Origin: Bauldia sp.
GTDB lineage: Bacteria > Pseudomonadota > Alphaproteobacteria > Rhizobiales > Kaistiaceae
Reading direction: 5' to 3'
Assembly: GCA_026126065.1 (NCBI GenBank)
Contig: JAHCJY010000003.1
Coordinates: 1 to 64,000, forward strand
Length of the DNA: 64,000 nt
The position numbers and the translations under genes were made by a program. This document shows positions 53,280 to 62,620 of this stretch, piece by piece (positions within the stretch are counted from its first letter, which is position 1; every line of letters starts with the position of its first letter). Below the pieces are notes generated by a model. The model was given only the letters and a program-made list of their open reading frames with translations. It was not told the origin of the DNA and ran no database searches.

Positions 53280-53784
53280 CGGCATCGATCGCCGCCACCG
53301 TCGCCTCGGCGAGGCGGCGCACGGCGTCGGCATAGTCGTCGGGGTCAACGTCGCAGCAATCCGCCACGGTCAGCGGCCAGGCGGAAGGCCACTTCCCCAG
53401 CGCCGGATCGCGGCCTTCGCCGCGGCCGCGCCGGACGCGCTGCGGACCGTTGAATGCCCGGCGCGCGTCGAGCCGGATGTCGGTCACGCCGCGCCGCCCG
53501 GCGAGCACATCGCCGATCCCCAGAAGGAGTCCGGTCAGCGCGGCGGCGGTCAGCCCTTCCGGATGCTGGAGCTGGTACGACCCGACGGCGAAGAAATGCG
53601 CTCGCGTCCCGATGGAGCCGGCCGCGGTGGCAAGAAACGCCTCCGGCGCGATCCCGCCGCCGAGCCGGCCGATCATAGCCCACTCGACCGCCAGCATCCG
53701 GTTGAAGAGGTCCGTGCAGGTTTCGCCCGGGCCGAGCCGGGCGCCGCACTCGGCGCAAGAGGTCACGTGCATCTCCTGACTCAC
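53200..53784 (-). CDS. DUF5946 family protein
   Basis: The 194-residue protein has an N-terminal CAECGARLGPGETCTDLFNR (Cys pair, then a third Cys), a central HFFAVGSYQLQHPEGLT and a DVxxxR segment, which match DUF5946. The Cys and His residues suggest metal binding. The C-terminal 26 residues (APSPPQSPRRGTPQPG) lie antisense to the end of pyrF and are probably non-conserved. Function unknown. Confidence 0.7.
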   Translation of the reverse strand: MSQEMHVTSCAECGARLGPGETCTDLFNRMLAVEWAMIGRLGGGIAPEAFLATAAGSIGTRAHFFAVGSYQLQHPEGLTAAALTGLLLGIGDVLAGRRGVTDIRLDARRAFNGPQRVRRGRGEGRDPALGKWPSAWPLTVADCCDVDPDDYADAVRRLAEATVAAIDAVRPGAPSPPQSPRRGTPQPGADRKRR

Positions 53785-53985
53785 GGCAGCCGATCACAGC
53801 GAAGCCTGAACCGAAGCAAGACCTCACTCGCAATAGTTGTGGGCTGCTCCTATACGTGGCTCGTACGACACAGCTCCGTCATAAACAGCATGGCGCGTGG
53901 AACAGTACTCGCGTGATCAACGCAAGTAGCAGTACCGTACAGCCCGACGCTGGCCGACTCGGCTGGCAGTTCGGGGGCTGATCAC

Positions 53986-54903
53986 GTGACCAGAAAGTAT
54001 CTGCTCGGCGCAGCGGCAGTTGCGCTCTTCGCGGCAACTGGCGCGGCGCGCGCAGCGGACGTCATGCCGATCGTGGTCTCGGTTACGCCGACCTTGCCGC
54101 CCGTCACGGTGGGGCCGACCGTGACCGTACAGCTCGACACAGGGACGGACGTATGGCTACTGGACCCCGGGGTTCTTTACACGGGTGTCTACGTCAGCGG
54201 CGAGATCGATGTGAAGACGGCCGCGGGATGGGGTTTCAATCTCATCGGCTACGGCGGGCTGGACATCCTGCCCCCGCCCATCGGGCCATATTACTATGGC
54301 CTCCGCGCCGAGCTCTACCGCATCATTGGCAACGCCCAGGTCGGCTTCTTCGTTTCGCCCTACAATTTCGTTCCACTCGACATCGAATTCGGTCCGACAT
54401 TCCGTTACGAGACCGACCGATTCGAGTACGCCCATGAAACCGAGATCAACTACAACGGCGCTTGGCAGATCGAGTTCGACAACGACATCACGGTTCATGT
54501 CAACGACCGGCTCGACATCGAAGGCTACTTCGATTTCAGCTTCTCAGGGGCCTACCTCTATTTCGGCATCTACGCGGAGCTGGAAGTGAACGATCGGCTC
54601 ACGCTCGAAGGATGGGCGGATGCCTACGTTTCCGGTGGTTTCGGTGCAGGCGTCGGCGGTCGAGCTCAACTCGACTTCGGCCCGCTCTCGCCCTTTGTCG
54701 GCGCGAACTGGTACTCGATGGGCGGCGTGGGAGTGTTCGCCGGAGTCGAACTCGAGCACCAGATCGGAACGGGGCCGTTCACACTCATCGGCGACGCCGG
54801 CGTCAACTGGAACCCCGGCGGCCCGCCGGGCTTCTACGCGTCGATCGGCATTCGCTTCAATCGCGGCGACAAGAACAACCTGCTGTTCAGCGACGACAGC
54901 TAA
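53986..54903 (+). CDS. Secreted beta-rich protein, copy 1 of a tandem pair
   Basis: The 305-residue protein starts at GTG (MTRKYLLGAAAVALFAATGA), a signal peptide ending ARAAD. The mature part is rich in Tyr, Phe, Gly and alternating acidic/aromatic residues (FGPTFRYETDRFEYAHETEI, NDRLTLEGWADAYV) and ends in ASIGIRFNRGD, suggesting an outer-membrane barrel or beta solenoid. It shares signal peptide, motifs and ~100 bp of leader with the next gene. A terminator follows at 54937. Function unknown. Confidence 0.72.
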   Translation: MTRKYLLGAAAVALFAATGAARAADVMPIVVSVTPTLPPVTVGPTVTVQLDTGTDVWLLDPGVLYTGVYVSGEIDVKTAAGWGFNLIGYGGLDILPPPIGPYYYGLRAELYRIIGNAQVGFFVSPYNFVPLDIEFGPTFRYETDRFEYAHETEINYNGAWQIEFDNDITVHVNDRLDIEGYFDFSFSGAYLYFGIYAELEVNDRLTLEGWADAYVSGGFGAGVGGRAQLDFGPLSPFVGANWYSMGGVGVFAGVELEHQIGTGPFTLIGDAGVNWNPGGPPGFYASIGIRFNRGDKNNLLFSDDS

Positions 54904-54936
54904 GGCTCGACGCCGCCCGACTGGCAGGCTTTCACT

Positions 54937-54976
54937 GAACCGGCGGTCGCACAGCCCTGCGGCCGCCGGTTCCTTT
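54937..54976 (+). terminator. Rho-independent terminator after copy 1
   Basis: GAACCGGCGG (54937-54946) pairs with CCGCCGGTTC (54963-54972), with an inner CGCA/TGCG extension, followed by CTTTAT. It should isolate the first secreted-protein gene from its paralogue. Confidence 0.75.
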
Positions 54977-55128
54977 ATCGGCGGAGTTGTTGGCTGCGTT
55001 GCCCGCCCGCCACAGTTTGGCCAAAAAGCAGCATCGTGCCCGAAATGGCACTCGCGCAACCGATGCATGTAACGGTACCGTACCTGCCAACGTCGGCCGA
55101 CTCGGCCGGCTCCTCGGGGGCTGATCAC

Positions 55129-56043
55129 GTGACCAGGAAATATCTGCTCGGCGCAGCGGCAGTTGCGCTCTTCGCTACGGCCGGCGCAGCGCGCGCGGCG
55201 GACGTCATGCCGATCGTCGTCGCGGTCACGCCGACCGTTGCGCCCGTCGTCGTCGGGCCGACCGTCACGGTGCAGATCGAGGCCGGCACGTACCTCTACT
55301 TCGACCCTCCGTCGTACTGGTATTTGGGCACGGGTTTCGACGGTGAGGTCGACGTGAAGAGCGCTTCGGGATGGGGCTTCCACCTCTACGGCGGCGCTGG
55401 GGCATACTTCCCCGGCTTCGGCTTCGGATACGGCGGGATGGCCGAACTGTACCGGATCATCGGCAACGCCGAGGTCGGTTTCGCCGTGGGGACCGGCGGC
55501 ATCAACTTCGGTCCGACGTTCCGCTATGAGACCGACCGTTTCGAGTTCGCCCATCAGACCTACATCAGCTACCTCGGCGGCGGAGCCTGGGACTTCGAAC
55601 TCGAAAATCTGCTCGAAGTGCAAGTCAACGAACGCCTCAAGATCGAGGCCTATTCCGAGTTTGACTTCGGCTTCTATGGGCCGGACCTGGACGTGGGCAT
55701 CTACGCTGACTTCGAGCCCAACGACCGTCTCAAGATCGAAGGGTGGGCATGGGCCGACCTCATTGGCAGTCCTAGTGCGGGCGCCGGTGGCCAGGCGACG
55801 CTGAACCTCGGAGCGCTCTCGCCCTATGTCGGCGGACAGGTGTCCTACGGCATGGGACTCCATCTTGATTTCTGGGCGGGCGTCGAACTCGAACGCCCGA
55901 TCGGCACGGGCCCGCTCACCCTCATCGGCGACGCCGGCGTCGGGATGTACCTTGGGGGCACGCCCAACTTCTATGCGGAGATTGGCATCCGCTACAATTT
56001 CGGCGATCGGGACAACATCCGCTTCCTCGACGACGGCAGCTAG
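55129..56043 (+). CDS. Secreted beta-rich protein, copy 2 of a tandem pair
   Basis: The 304-residue protein starts at GTG in the same leader context as copy 1 and has the same signal peptide (MTRKYLLGAAAVALFATAGA). Shared landmarks are ELYRIIGNAEVGF, GPTFRYETDRFEFAH, NDRLKIEGW and IGIRYNFGDRDNI; the region between them is diverged. Upstream in-frame codons to 55036 lie in the conserved leader and are not coding. It ends with its own terminator at 56082. Confidence 0.72.
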   Translation: MTRKYLLGAAAVALFATAGAARAADVMPIVVAVTPTVAPVVVGPTVTVQIEAGTYLYFDPPSYWYLGTGFDGEVDVKSASGWGFHLYGGAGAYFPGFGFGYGGMAELYRIIGNAEVGFAVGTGGINFGPTFRYETDRFEFAHQTYISYLGGGAWDFELENLLEVQVNERLKIEAYSEFDFGFYGPDLDVGIYADFEPNDRLKIEGWAWADLIGSPSAGAGGQATLNLGALSPYVGGQVSYGMGLHLDFWAGVELERPIGTGPLTLIGDAGVGMYLGGTPNFYAEIGIRYNFGDRDNIRFLDDGS

Positions 56044-56081
56044 AAGCGCACCCAGCGCTTCTCCAAGGCACGCTTCAGGCC

Positions 56082-56116
56082 CGGCGGTCGCAGACATTTG
56101 CGGCCGCCGTTGTCTT
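56082..56116 (+). terminator. Rho-independent terminator after copy 2
   Basis: CGGCGGTCGCA pairs with TGCGGCCGCCG around GACATT, followed by TTGTCTTTT. It is the counterpart of the terminator at 54937 and was probably copied together with the gene. Confidence 0.7.
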
Positions 56117-56225
56117 TTCCGGACATCGCCGCATCCGGTAAATCGGGGGTGATGCGCTCCGTCCCCGCCCCGCCCAGGCATCGCGCAAGGTAGCAATCGC
56201 CCCGCCGCGCGGGCATATATCCCCC

Positions 56226-59200
56226 ATGTCCGAAGCCACCGCAGCCGCCCCGCCCGAAGCGCCTTCCGGCCGCGCGCCGGGACCGGGCGACCACGTCTTC
56301 CTCGTCGACGGCTCGTCCTTCGTCTTCCGCGCCTACTTCCAGTCCATGAACCAGGACGCGAAGTACAATTACCGCTCCGACGGGCTGCCGACGGGTGCGC
56401 TGCGACTGTTCACGACGAAGCTGTACCAGTTCATCCTCGAAGGCGCGGTCGACATCAGGCCGACGCACCTTGCCATCGTGTTCGACAAGGCCGAGCAGAC
56501 GTTCCGCAAGGAGATCTACGCCGACTACAAGGCGACGCGGCGCGAGGCGCCGGACGATCTCATCCCGCAGTTCCCGCTGATGCGGTCGGCGGTCGAAGCC
56601 TTCGGGCTGAGGCCGGTCGAGCAGTCCGGCTACGAGGCGGACGACATCATCGCCACCTATGCCACCGAGGCGGGCGCTGCCGGCGCCGACACGCTCATCA
56701 TCTCCGCCGACAAGGATCTGATGCAGCTCGTCACGCCGACGATCAATTTCTACGACTTCGAAAGCGGGTCCCGCGGCAAGCCGGGCTACCGGCCCGAGCG
56801 GCGCATCGGCATTCCCGAAGTGATCGAATATTTCGGCCTGCCGCCGGAGAAGGTGACCGACGTTCAGGCGCTCGTCGGCGACCCATCCGACAATGTGCCG
56901 GGCGTGCCAGGCATCGGCCTCAAGACGGCCGCAGCGCTCATCTCGGAGTACGGCGATCTCGAAAGCCTCCTCTTTCGCGTGGGGGAGATCAAGCAGCCCA
57001 AGCGGCGCGAGAGCCTCGTCACCTACGCGGAGCAGGCGCGCATCTCCAAGAAGCTGGTCACGCTCGACCGCAACGTTGCCGTCGACCTGCCGCTGTCCGC
57101 CTCCGCGCTGACCGCCTTCGACAGCCGCCGCCTGATGGCCTTCGCCAAGGCGATGGAGTTCAACACCCTCGTCCGCCGCATCGCCGACAACACGGGCATC
57201 GATCCCGACACCGTGGAGCCCGACGCGGAGCTGCGCTCCAAGGGGCGCGGCACGGCGGCCAATCCCGGCCAGGTCGGCACGATCGTCAGCGGCTACACAA
57301 GGAGCGCCCGACCCGTGGCCGCCGTGGCGGCGGGCGACGGTGAGGCGTCCGTCGCGGACGCGACGCCATCCGACCGGCCGCTGGCGGACGTGGCGCGCCC
57401 GTGGACCGGCGGCGACCTCTTTGGCCGACCGGGCGCACCACCGCCTGCAGCTGAAGCCCTTGCTCTCCTCACCCCGGCGGCAGGAGCCGAGGCCGCCGCG
57501 GCCGCTCTCGCCGCAGTGCCGTTCGGGACCTCGGCGCGCGAGATCATCTCGACTCCCGCCGGCCTCGACGCCTTTCTCGCCGAGGCGCGGCGGAGCGGGT
57601 CCCTCGCGATCGTCCCCATCCTCTCCGGCACGGACGTGATGCGGGCCGACCTCGTCGGCCTCGGCATGGCCATCGGTCCCGGCCACACGGCGTACCTTCC
57701 GCTCGGCCACCGCAGCGGCGAGACCGACCTCCTCGGCGGGGGCGCCGTCACCGGACAGATGGCGACCGCGGAAACGCTGGCGCGGCTGAAGCCGATCCTG
57801 GAGGACCGCACCGTCCGGAAGATCGGCCACGACCTCAAGGCGGCCGCGCTGCTCCTGTCGCGCCACGGAATCGCGCTCGATCCGGTCGAGGACGTCATGC
57901 TGCTCGCCTACGCGCTCGAAGCCGGCCGCCGCGACGTCTCGCTCACCGGCCTCGGCGACCGCTGGCTCGACCATCACCCCGGCGACGTGAAGTCGCTGCT
58001 CGGCACCGGCCGGAACGCCATCACCTTCGACCGCGTCTCGATCGAGGCGGCCGGTGGCTACGCCGCCGATGCCGCCGACATCTCCTTCCGCCTCGCGCTG
58101 GTGCTGAAGCCGCGCCTTGCCGATGTCCGCGTGACGACCGTCTACGAACTTCTCGAACGCCCGATGGTCGCCGTCCTTGCCGCGATGGAGAAGGAGGGGA
58201 TCATGGTCGACCGCCAGATCCTGTCGCGCCTCTCCGGCGATTTCAGCCAGACCATGGCGCGACTTGAGGACGAGATCTCAACGCTCGCGGGCGAGCCGTT
58301 CAACATCGGCTCGCCAAAGCAGCTCGGCGAGATCCTGTTCGAGAAGAAGGGCATTCCCGGCGGCCGGAAGACCAAGACCGGCGCGTGGTCGACCGACGCC
58401 GACATCCTCGAGGAACTCGCGGCGGACGGCCATGCGCTGCCGGCGCGCATCCTCGACTGGCGCCAGGTGTCGAAGCTGAAATCGACCTACACCGACGCCC
58501 TGCCGGATTTCATCAACCCCGAAACCGGCCGCGTCCACACCTCCTACGCGCTCGCCGCGACGCCCACCGCGCGCCTGTCGTCGTCCGATCCGAACCTCCA
58601 GAACATCCCGGTCCGCACCGAGATGGGGCGGAAGATCAGGACGGCCTTCGTCGCCGCCGAGGGCAACCGGCTGATCTCGGCCGACTACAGCCAGATCGAG
58701 CTCCGGGTGCTGGCGCACATGGCGGAGATCCCGCAGCTCCGCCAGGCCTTCGCCGACGGCATCGACATTCACGCCATGACCGCGTCGGAGATGTTCGGCG
58801 TGGCGGTCGAGGGCATGCCGCCCGATGTCCGGCGCCGCGCCAAGGCGATCAATTTCGGCATCGTCTACGGCATTTCCGCCTTCGGCCTCGCCAACCAGCT
58901 GTCGATCCCGCGCGGCGAGGCGAAGGACTATATCGACCGCTACTTCCAGCGTTTCCCGGGCATCCGCGACTACATGGAATCGACGAAAGCGTTCTGCCGC
59001 GCGAACGGCTTCGTCGAGACCATCTTCGGCCGGAAGTGCCACTATCCGCTGATCCTGTCGCGCAACCCCGCCGAACGCGCCTTCAACGAGCGCGCCGCCG
59101 TCAACGCCACCATCCAGGGCTCCGCCGCCGACATCATCCGGCGCGCCATGATCCGCATGCCCGGCGCGCTCCGCGAGGCCGGCCTTTCGCTGCGGATGCT

Positions 59201-59369
59201 CCTCCAGGTCCACGACGAACTCGTCTTCGAGGCCGACGAGGAGGAGGTTTCCCGGGCGCTCCCGCTCATCCGCTCCGTGATGGAGCGCGCGCCCGAGCCG
59301 GCGGCAAAGCTTCGGGTGCCGTTGCAGGTCGACGCACGGGCAGGGGACAACTGGGAAGCGGCGCACTAG
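56226..59369 (+). CDS. polA: DNA polymerase I with a degenerate proofreading domain
   Basis: The 1047-residue protein has the 5' nuclease domain (~25-320; FLVDGSSFVFRAYF, GYEADDIIATYA, ISADKDLMQL, GDPSDNVPGVPGIG), a 3'-5' exonuclease-like domain (~440-640) and the polymerase (~650-1047) with SADYSQIELR (motif A, ~817), RRRAKAINFGIVYG (B) and QVHDELVFE (C). The proofreading motifs are lost: DxE is replaced by VPILSGT, the Asp of NxKxxxD is Ala (HDLKAAA) and YxxxD is YAADA. It should fill gaps and remove primers but not proofread. Confidence 0.95.
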   Translation: MSEATAAAPPEAPSGRAPGPGDHVFLVDGSSFVFRAYFQSMNQDAKYNYRSDGLPTGALRLFTTKLYQFILEGAVDIRPTHLAIVFDKAEQTFRKEIYADYKATRREAPDDLIPQFPLMRSAVEAFGLRPVEQSGYEADDIIATYATEAGAAGADTLIISADKDLMQLVTPTINFYDFESGSRGKPGYRPERRIGIPEVIEYFGLPPEKVTDVQALVGDPSDNVPGVPGIGLKTAAALISEYGDLESLLFRVGEIKQPKRRESLVTYAEQARISKKLVTLDRNVAVDLPLSASALTAFDSRRLMAFAKAMEFNTLVRRIADNTGIDPDTVEPDAELRSKGRGTAANPGQVGTIVSGYTRSARPVAAVAAGDGEASVADATPSDRPLADVARPWTGGDLFGRPGAPPPAAEALALLTPAAGAEAAAAALAAVPFGTSAREIISTPAGLDAFLAEARRSGSLAIVPILSGTDVMRADLVGLGMAIGPGHTAYLPLGHRSGETDLLGGGAVTGQMATAETLARLKPILEDRTVRKIGHDLKAAALLLSRHGIALDPVEDVMLLAYALEAGRRDVSLTGLGDRWLDHHPGDVKSLLGTGRNAITFDRVSIEAAGGYAADAADISFRLALVLKPRLADVRVTTVYELLERPMVAVLAAMEKEGIMVDRQILSRLSGDFSQTMARLEDEISTLAGEPFNIGSPKQLGEILFEKKGIPGGRKTKTGAWSTDADILEELAADGHALPARILDWRQVSKLKSTYTDALPDFINPETGRVHTSYALAATPTARLSSSDPNLQNIPVRTEMGRKIRTAFVAAEGNRLISADYSQIELRVLAHMAEIPQLRQAFADGIDIHAMTASEMFGVAVEGMPPDVRRRAKAINFGIVYGISAFGLANQLSIPRGEAKDYIDRYFQRFPGIRDYMESTKAFCRANGFVETIFGRKCHYPLILSRNPAERAFNERAAVNATIQGSAADIIRRAMIRMPGALREAGLSLRMLLQVHDELVFEADEEEVSRALPLIRSVMERAPEPAAKLRVPLQVDARAGDNWEAAH

Positions 59370-59390
59370 TCGGCGCCGCGGCGTGCTGGC

Positions 59391-59828
59391 CTATTCGTCC
59401 AGCCGCTCCGCGTTGATCTCGATGACGTTGTGGTCCGGGTCGAGGATGTAGATCTGCGGGAAGCCGGCGGTTGCCCGTGGGTTCAGCTTCATTCGCATCA
59501 GGTCGTCCGCCGCATCCACCGCGTAGCCGAGGGCTTCAAGCGCCTTCCTGGCCGCTGCGAAGCTGCCCACCCGCACCGCGAAGTGGATGTCCCGGGAATC
59601 GACCGGCTTGCTGCCGCGGAAGGTCGGCGTCGTCGTGCCGCCAGCGATGAGATGCAACTGCTGCCCCGCGGTGCCGAGCGCGAACCAGGCGCCCGGGAAG
59701 TCGAACGGCGGGCGCGCGATCTCGGAGAGGCCCAGCACATCGCGGTAGAACCGGCGCGACCGCTCGATGTCGATGACCGGCAGGCTGACATGATGCAGGC
59801 TCTCGATGCCGGGGTTCATCGGGGTCAT
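59391..59828 (-). CDS. VOC-superfamily (glyoxalase-like) protein
   Basis: The 145-residue protein has two beta-alpha-beta-beta-beta modules: SLHHVSLPVIDIERSRRFYR (metal His) with AWFALGTAGQQLHLIAGG, and DIHFAVRVGSF with QIYILDPDHNVIEINAE (metal His/Glu). It resembles the glyoxalase I / fosfomycin-resistance group; the substrate cannot be told. The ATG at 59828 or 59819 is likely, since AAGGA and GAGGA precede them. The in-frame extension to 60089 has no conserved character. Confidence 0.85.
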   Translation of the reverse strand: MTPMNPGIESLHHVSLPVIDIERSRRFYRDVLGLSEIARPPFDFPGAWFALGTAGQQLHLIAGGTTTPTFRGSKPVDSRDIHFAVRVGSFAAARKALEALGYAVDAADDLMRMKLNPRATAGFPQIYILDPDHNVIEINAERLDE

Positions 59829-60242
59829 TCCTCGCGATCCTTCGACAGACACGGCCGTGCTCGAGCGTTGGCAAGCGCCGCTGGGGTTGAGGCGACATCG
59901 CCTCGCTGACCGCGACCATCGCCCGGCCACGATGACCGCGCCATCCGGCAGTGCACCCGATCCGGCCTTTACCGACGCGCCAGCATAACCTATGTCGGAT
60001 GCGTGGTCCGAAAGATGTCGGATCGTGCATCGCTCGCTCATCAGCCAATTTCGGGTGAACGACGACAAGAGAATTGCATCAGTCCTCATCCGGCGGTCTC
60101 CAAGGAATAGAATCGTGCAAACAACATGTCATGTGAACGAGGGCATATGCAATCGTGATATAATAAAACCTCACTTGGCAAATGGTCGTAAAACACAACA
60201 ACGGGGCGACGACTAAGACGTCGTCATCGACGTGCATGCGGA
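59829..60242. other. Divergent promoter region with a conspicuously AT-rich right half
   Basis: No gene is supported. From ~60050 to 60240 the base composition falls well below the surroundings, with GTGATATAATAAAACCTCAC and GTAAAACACAAC. TATAAT at ~60156-60161 could be a -10 element for the 60243 gene. The low GC suggests either a strong promoter region or DNA of foreign origin. Confidence 0.45.
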
Positions 60243-60776
60243 ATGGAGACGGCAGTGAACAGGTTCAAATATACAGTGGCAGCAATTGCCCTTCTTGCCC
60301 CGACGTCAGCTTTCGCTGATGAGACGATGGGAGTGATATCAGCGGTGTTCTACGAGACACCGATGGAATGGCGCACGATCGCAATCGACGATGAGGCCGA
60401 GCGAGACAGCACCGCCACACTCTACCTTGGTCCAGGCTTCGAGACCCTGTCCCTCCAGGGCGTTGCGGAGAACGCACCCACGATTGTTATCGAAGTCCTG
60501 TATTTCGGCACGGCCTCAATTGCGAACGCGCCGACCGAAGTCCTGATCTCCGTGTTCCCCGGCGGCTTCATGGAGAGGCATTGGACCAGCGAAGACGTTG
60601 AACTTCGGCAGCCAGAGATCAGTTTCTCCACCCTGGACTACACCATTGACGGTGGGACAGCGGAGGGCACCTTCGCGGCGCTGTTGTGTGCCCGGGCCGG
60701 CTTCGATGAGGTCGACCTCAACGACTGCACGACGATCGAAGGCCAATTCTCCACGCGGTTCGCAGTTCAGGAATAG
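60243..60776 (+). CDS. Secreted protein of unknown function
   Basis: The 177-residue protein has a signal peptide (FKYTVAAIALLAPTSAFADE) and a beta-rich mature part with acidic residues and a late cysteine pair (LLCARAG, LNDCTT). The GTG at 60255 is an alternative start. Codon use and the upstream DNA are less GC-rich than in neighbours. No family is recognised. Confidence 0.6.
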   Translation: METAVNRFKYTVAAIALLAPTSAFADETMGVISAVFYETPMEWRTIAIDDEAERDSTATLYLGPGFETLSLQGVAENAPTIVIEVLYFGTASIANAPTEVLISVFPGGFMERHWTSEDVELRQPEISFSTLDYTIDGGTAEGTFAALLCARAGFDEVDLNDCTTIEGQFSTRFAVQE

Positions 60777-60849
60777 AAGCGAAGAGGGAGGTCGCCCCGG
60801 GCTATCGAGCCGGCTTGATCGCTGCCGCCCGTCGCGGGAAACAGGGCGC

Positions 60850-61707
60850 GTGACTTCGTCCGGAGCACCCATCGCCGCCATCGTCCTGTCCGTCCGCGCG
60901 GCCCCGGAGTTCGTGGGCGCCGTCCGCTCGTTGCTGGAGCAATCCGAAGTGCCCGAGATCGTCGTGGCCAATTCCGGCGGCGGCGATGCGGCGGCGGTCC
61001 TCACGCGCGAGGGACTCGACGTGCCGGTGATCGAAAGCATTCCGCTGCTGAACCCCGGCGCGGCGCGCAACCGCGGCATTGCGGCGACCACGGCGCCGGT
61101 AGTCGCCTTCCTGGCGCAGGATTGCCTCGCCGCGCCGGGCTGGACGGAAGCACGGCTCGCGGCCCATCGCGCGGGCCGGACCGCGGTCGGCAGCGCGCTC
61201 CTCCACGATCGGCCCGGCAACCCCGTCGCAACCGCGGCCCATCTGTTCCTCTACTTCCGTCGTCTCCCCGGAACGCCGGGAAGCGAGGCGCTGCCCTACG
61301 GCGCCTCCTACGACCGCACGCTGTTCGAGCGGCACGGCCTTTTCCGCGAGGATCTCCGCACCGGCGAGGACACCGAGTTCCACGCCCGCCTCCCCGCGGC
61401 CGATCGGCCGGCCTGGGCGCCCGCCGTCCGCACCGTCCACCGGACGCCGGGCCGGGTGGGCGACCTCGTCCGCGACCATCGCGACCGCGGCCGGCGCATG
61501 GTCCGCGCCCGGCGCGCCCTCGGCGGTTCGACTCCCGCGCGCATCGCGCTCGGCACTCTCAAGGGGCTCGCGCCACGGATGATGAAGGGCCTCCGCTGGT
61601 CCGGGCCGGGCGAACGCGTGACCGTGCTCCTGTCATTTCCGTTCATGACCATCGGCGCGCTGGCATACATTTTCGGCGCGCTGACACCTGACCGACCGGC
61701 CGATTGA
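60850..61707 (+). CDS. Family 2 glycosyltransferase
   Basis: The 285-residue GT-A fold protein has IAAIVLSVRAAPEFVGAVRS at the N-terminus, NPGAARNRGIAAT (nucleotide-binding loop), VAFLAQDCLAAPGW in the DxD position, and GLFREDLRTGEDTEFHARL, the acidic acceptor motif. The C-terminus has a hydrophobic stretch (VTVLLSFPFMTIGALAYIF), suggesting membrane contact. It starts at a GTG. It heads a cluster of sugar-transfer genes and probably acts in surface polysaccharide assembly. Confidence 0.8.
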   Translation: MTSSGAPIAAIVLSVRAAPEFVGAVRSLLEQSEVPEIVVANSGGGDAAAVLTREGLDVPVIESIPLLNPGAARNRGIAATTAPVVAFLAQDCLAAPGWTEARLAAHRAGRTAVGSALLHDRPGNPVATAAHLFLYFRRLPGTPGSEALPYGASYDRTLFERHGLFREDLRTGEDTEFHARLPAADRPAWAPAVRTVHRTPGRVGDLVRDHRDRGRRMVRARRALGGSTPARIALGTLKGLAPRMMKGLRWSGPGERVTVLLSFPFMTIGALAYIFGALTPDRPAD

Positions 61708-61762
61708 AGCGGCCGCGGAACGCGGCCATAGTCGATCATTGGGGGCCGTCGGCAAGGTGGCA

Positions 61763-62620
61763 ATGGCGTCCGACAACAGGCCCGAAGTCAGCGTCGTCAT
61801 TCCCGTCTGGGACCGGCGTGAAGCCCTCTTCGGCGCGATCGAAACGGCGCTGGGCCAGGAAGAGGTGAACCACGAGGTCATCGTCGTCGACGATGGGTCC
61901 GAACCGCCGGTCGACCTCCGCGCCATCGTCGATACAAGGCTTCGCCTCATCCGCCACGAGCGCAATCGCGGGCCGGCCGCGGCGCGGAATTCGGGCGTTG
62001 CCGCCGCGCGTGGCCGCTACCTCGCCTTTCTCGATTCCGACGACTCCTGGCACCCTCGAAAACTGGCGCTTCAGCTCGCGGTCGCTCGCGAGGCGGGCGA
62101 ACTCACGGCGGTCGGTTGCGGCTGGCGCATCTCCCGCGGCGGCGTCTGGGACGTCGTCATTCCGCCCGATGCGGCCGATGCCGAGGCGTTCGCGAGCGGC
62201 GCCTGGCACGGCGCCGGAACCACGATGCTCCTGCCGCAGGCCGCCCTCGACCACATCGGGCCGCAGGACGAGGACATGCTGCGGCTCGAGGACTACGACT
62301 GGTATCTCCGCTTCGCGGCGGCCGGCGGCCGCCTGACGATCGTGCCGCAGGCGCTCGCGACGATCGCCTGGCGGCCGCACGACGAGTGGCCGGAGATCGA
62401 CCGGGCCTGCGCGCGCCTGGCGGACCGCCACCTCGGCCCAGGCAGCCCTCATTCGGCGGCGGTGCAGCGCCGCATCCGCGCCTACTCTCTCCTCATCCGC
62501 AGCAGCCGGCGCTGGCATGGTCGCCGGCGGGCGTCGGCGCTTTGGCTCCTGTTCCGGTCATGGCTCACGGTGCCGCGGACGCAGGTCTTCCTCGATCGCC
62601 CCGAGCGGCGCCGCCAATGA
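61763..62620 (+). CDS. Family 2 glycosyltransferase
   Basis: The 285-residue protein is a typical GT2: VSVVIPVWDRREALFGAIET, VIVVDDGSEPP, NRGPAAARNSGVAAARGRYL and the metal site AFLDSDDSW, then EDYDWYLRFAAAGG as the acceptor ED motif. The ATG at 61763 is chosen because AAGGTGG precedes it. The next gene's ATG overlaps its stop (ATGA). Confidence 0.9.
   Translation: MASDNRPEVSVVIPVWDRREALFGAIETALGQEEVNHEVIVVDDGSEPPVDLRAIVDTRLRLIRHERNRGPAAARNSGVAAARGRYLAFLDSDDSWHPRKLALQLAVAREAGELTAVGCGWRISRGGVWDVVIPPDAADAEAFASGAWHGAGTTMLLPQAALDHIGPQDEDMLRLEDYDWYLRFAAAGGRLTIVPQALATIAWRPHDEWPEIDRACARLADRHLGPGSPHSAAVQRRIRAYSLLIRSSRRWHGRRRASALWLLFRSWLTVPRTQVFLDRPERRRQ

Noticed and set aside
54544..57977. Long minus-strand frames (54544-56196 and 56040-57977)
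   Set aside because: They lie antisense to the tandem secreted genes and polA and show no domains; they depend on GC-rich third positions.
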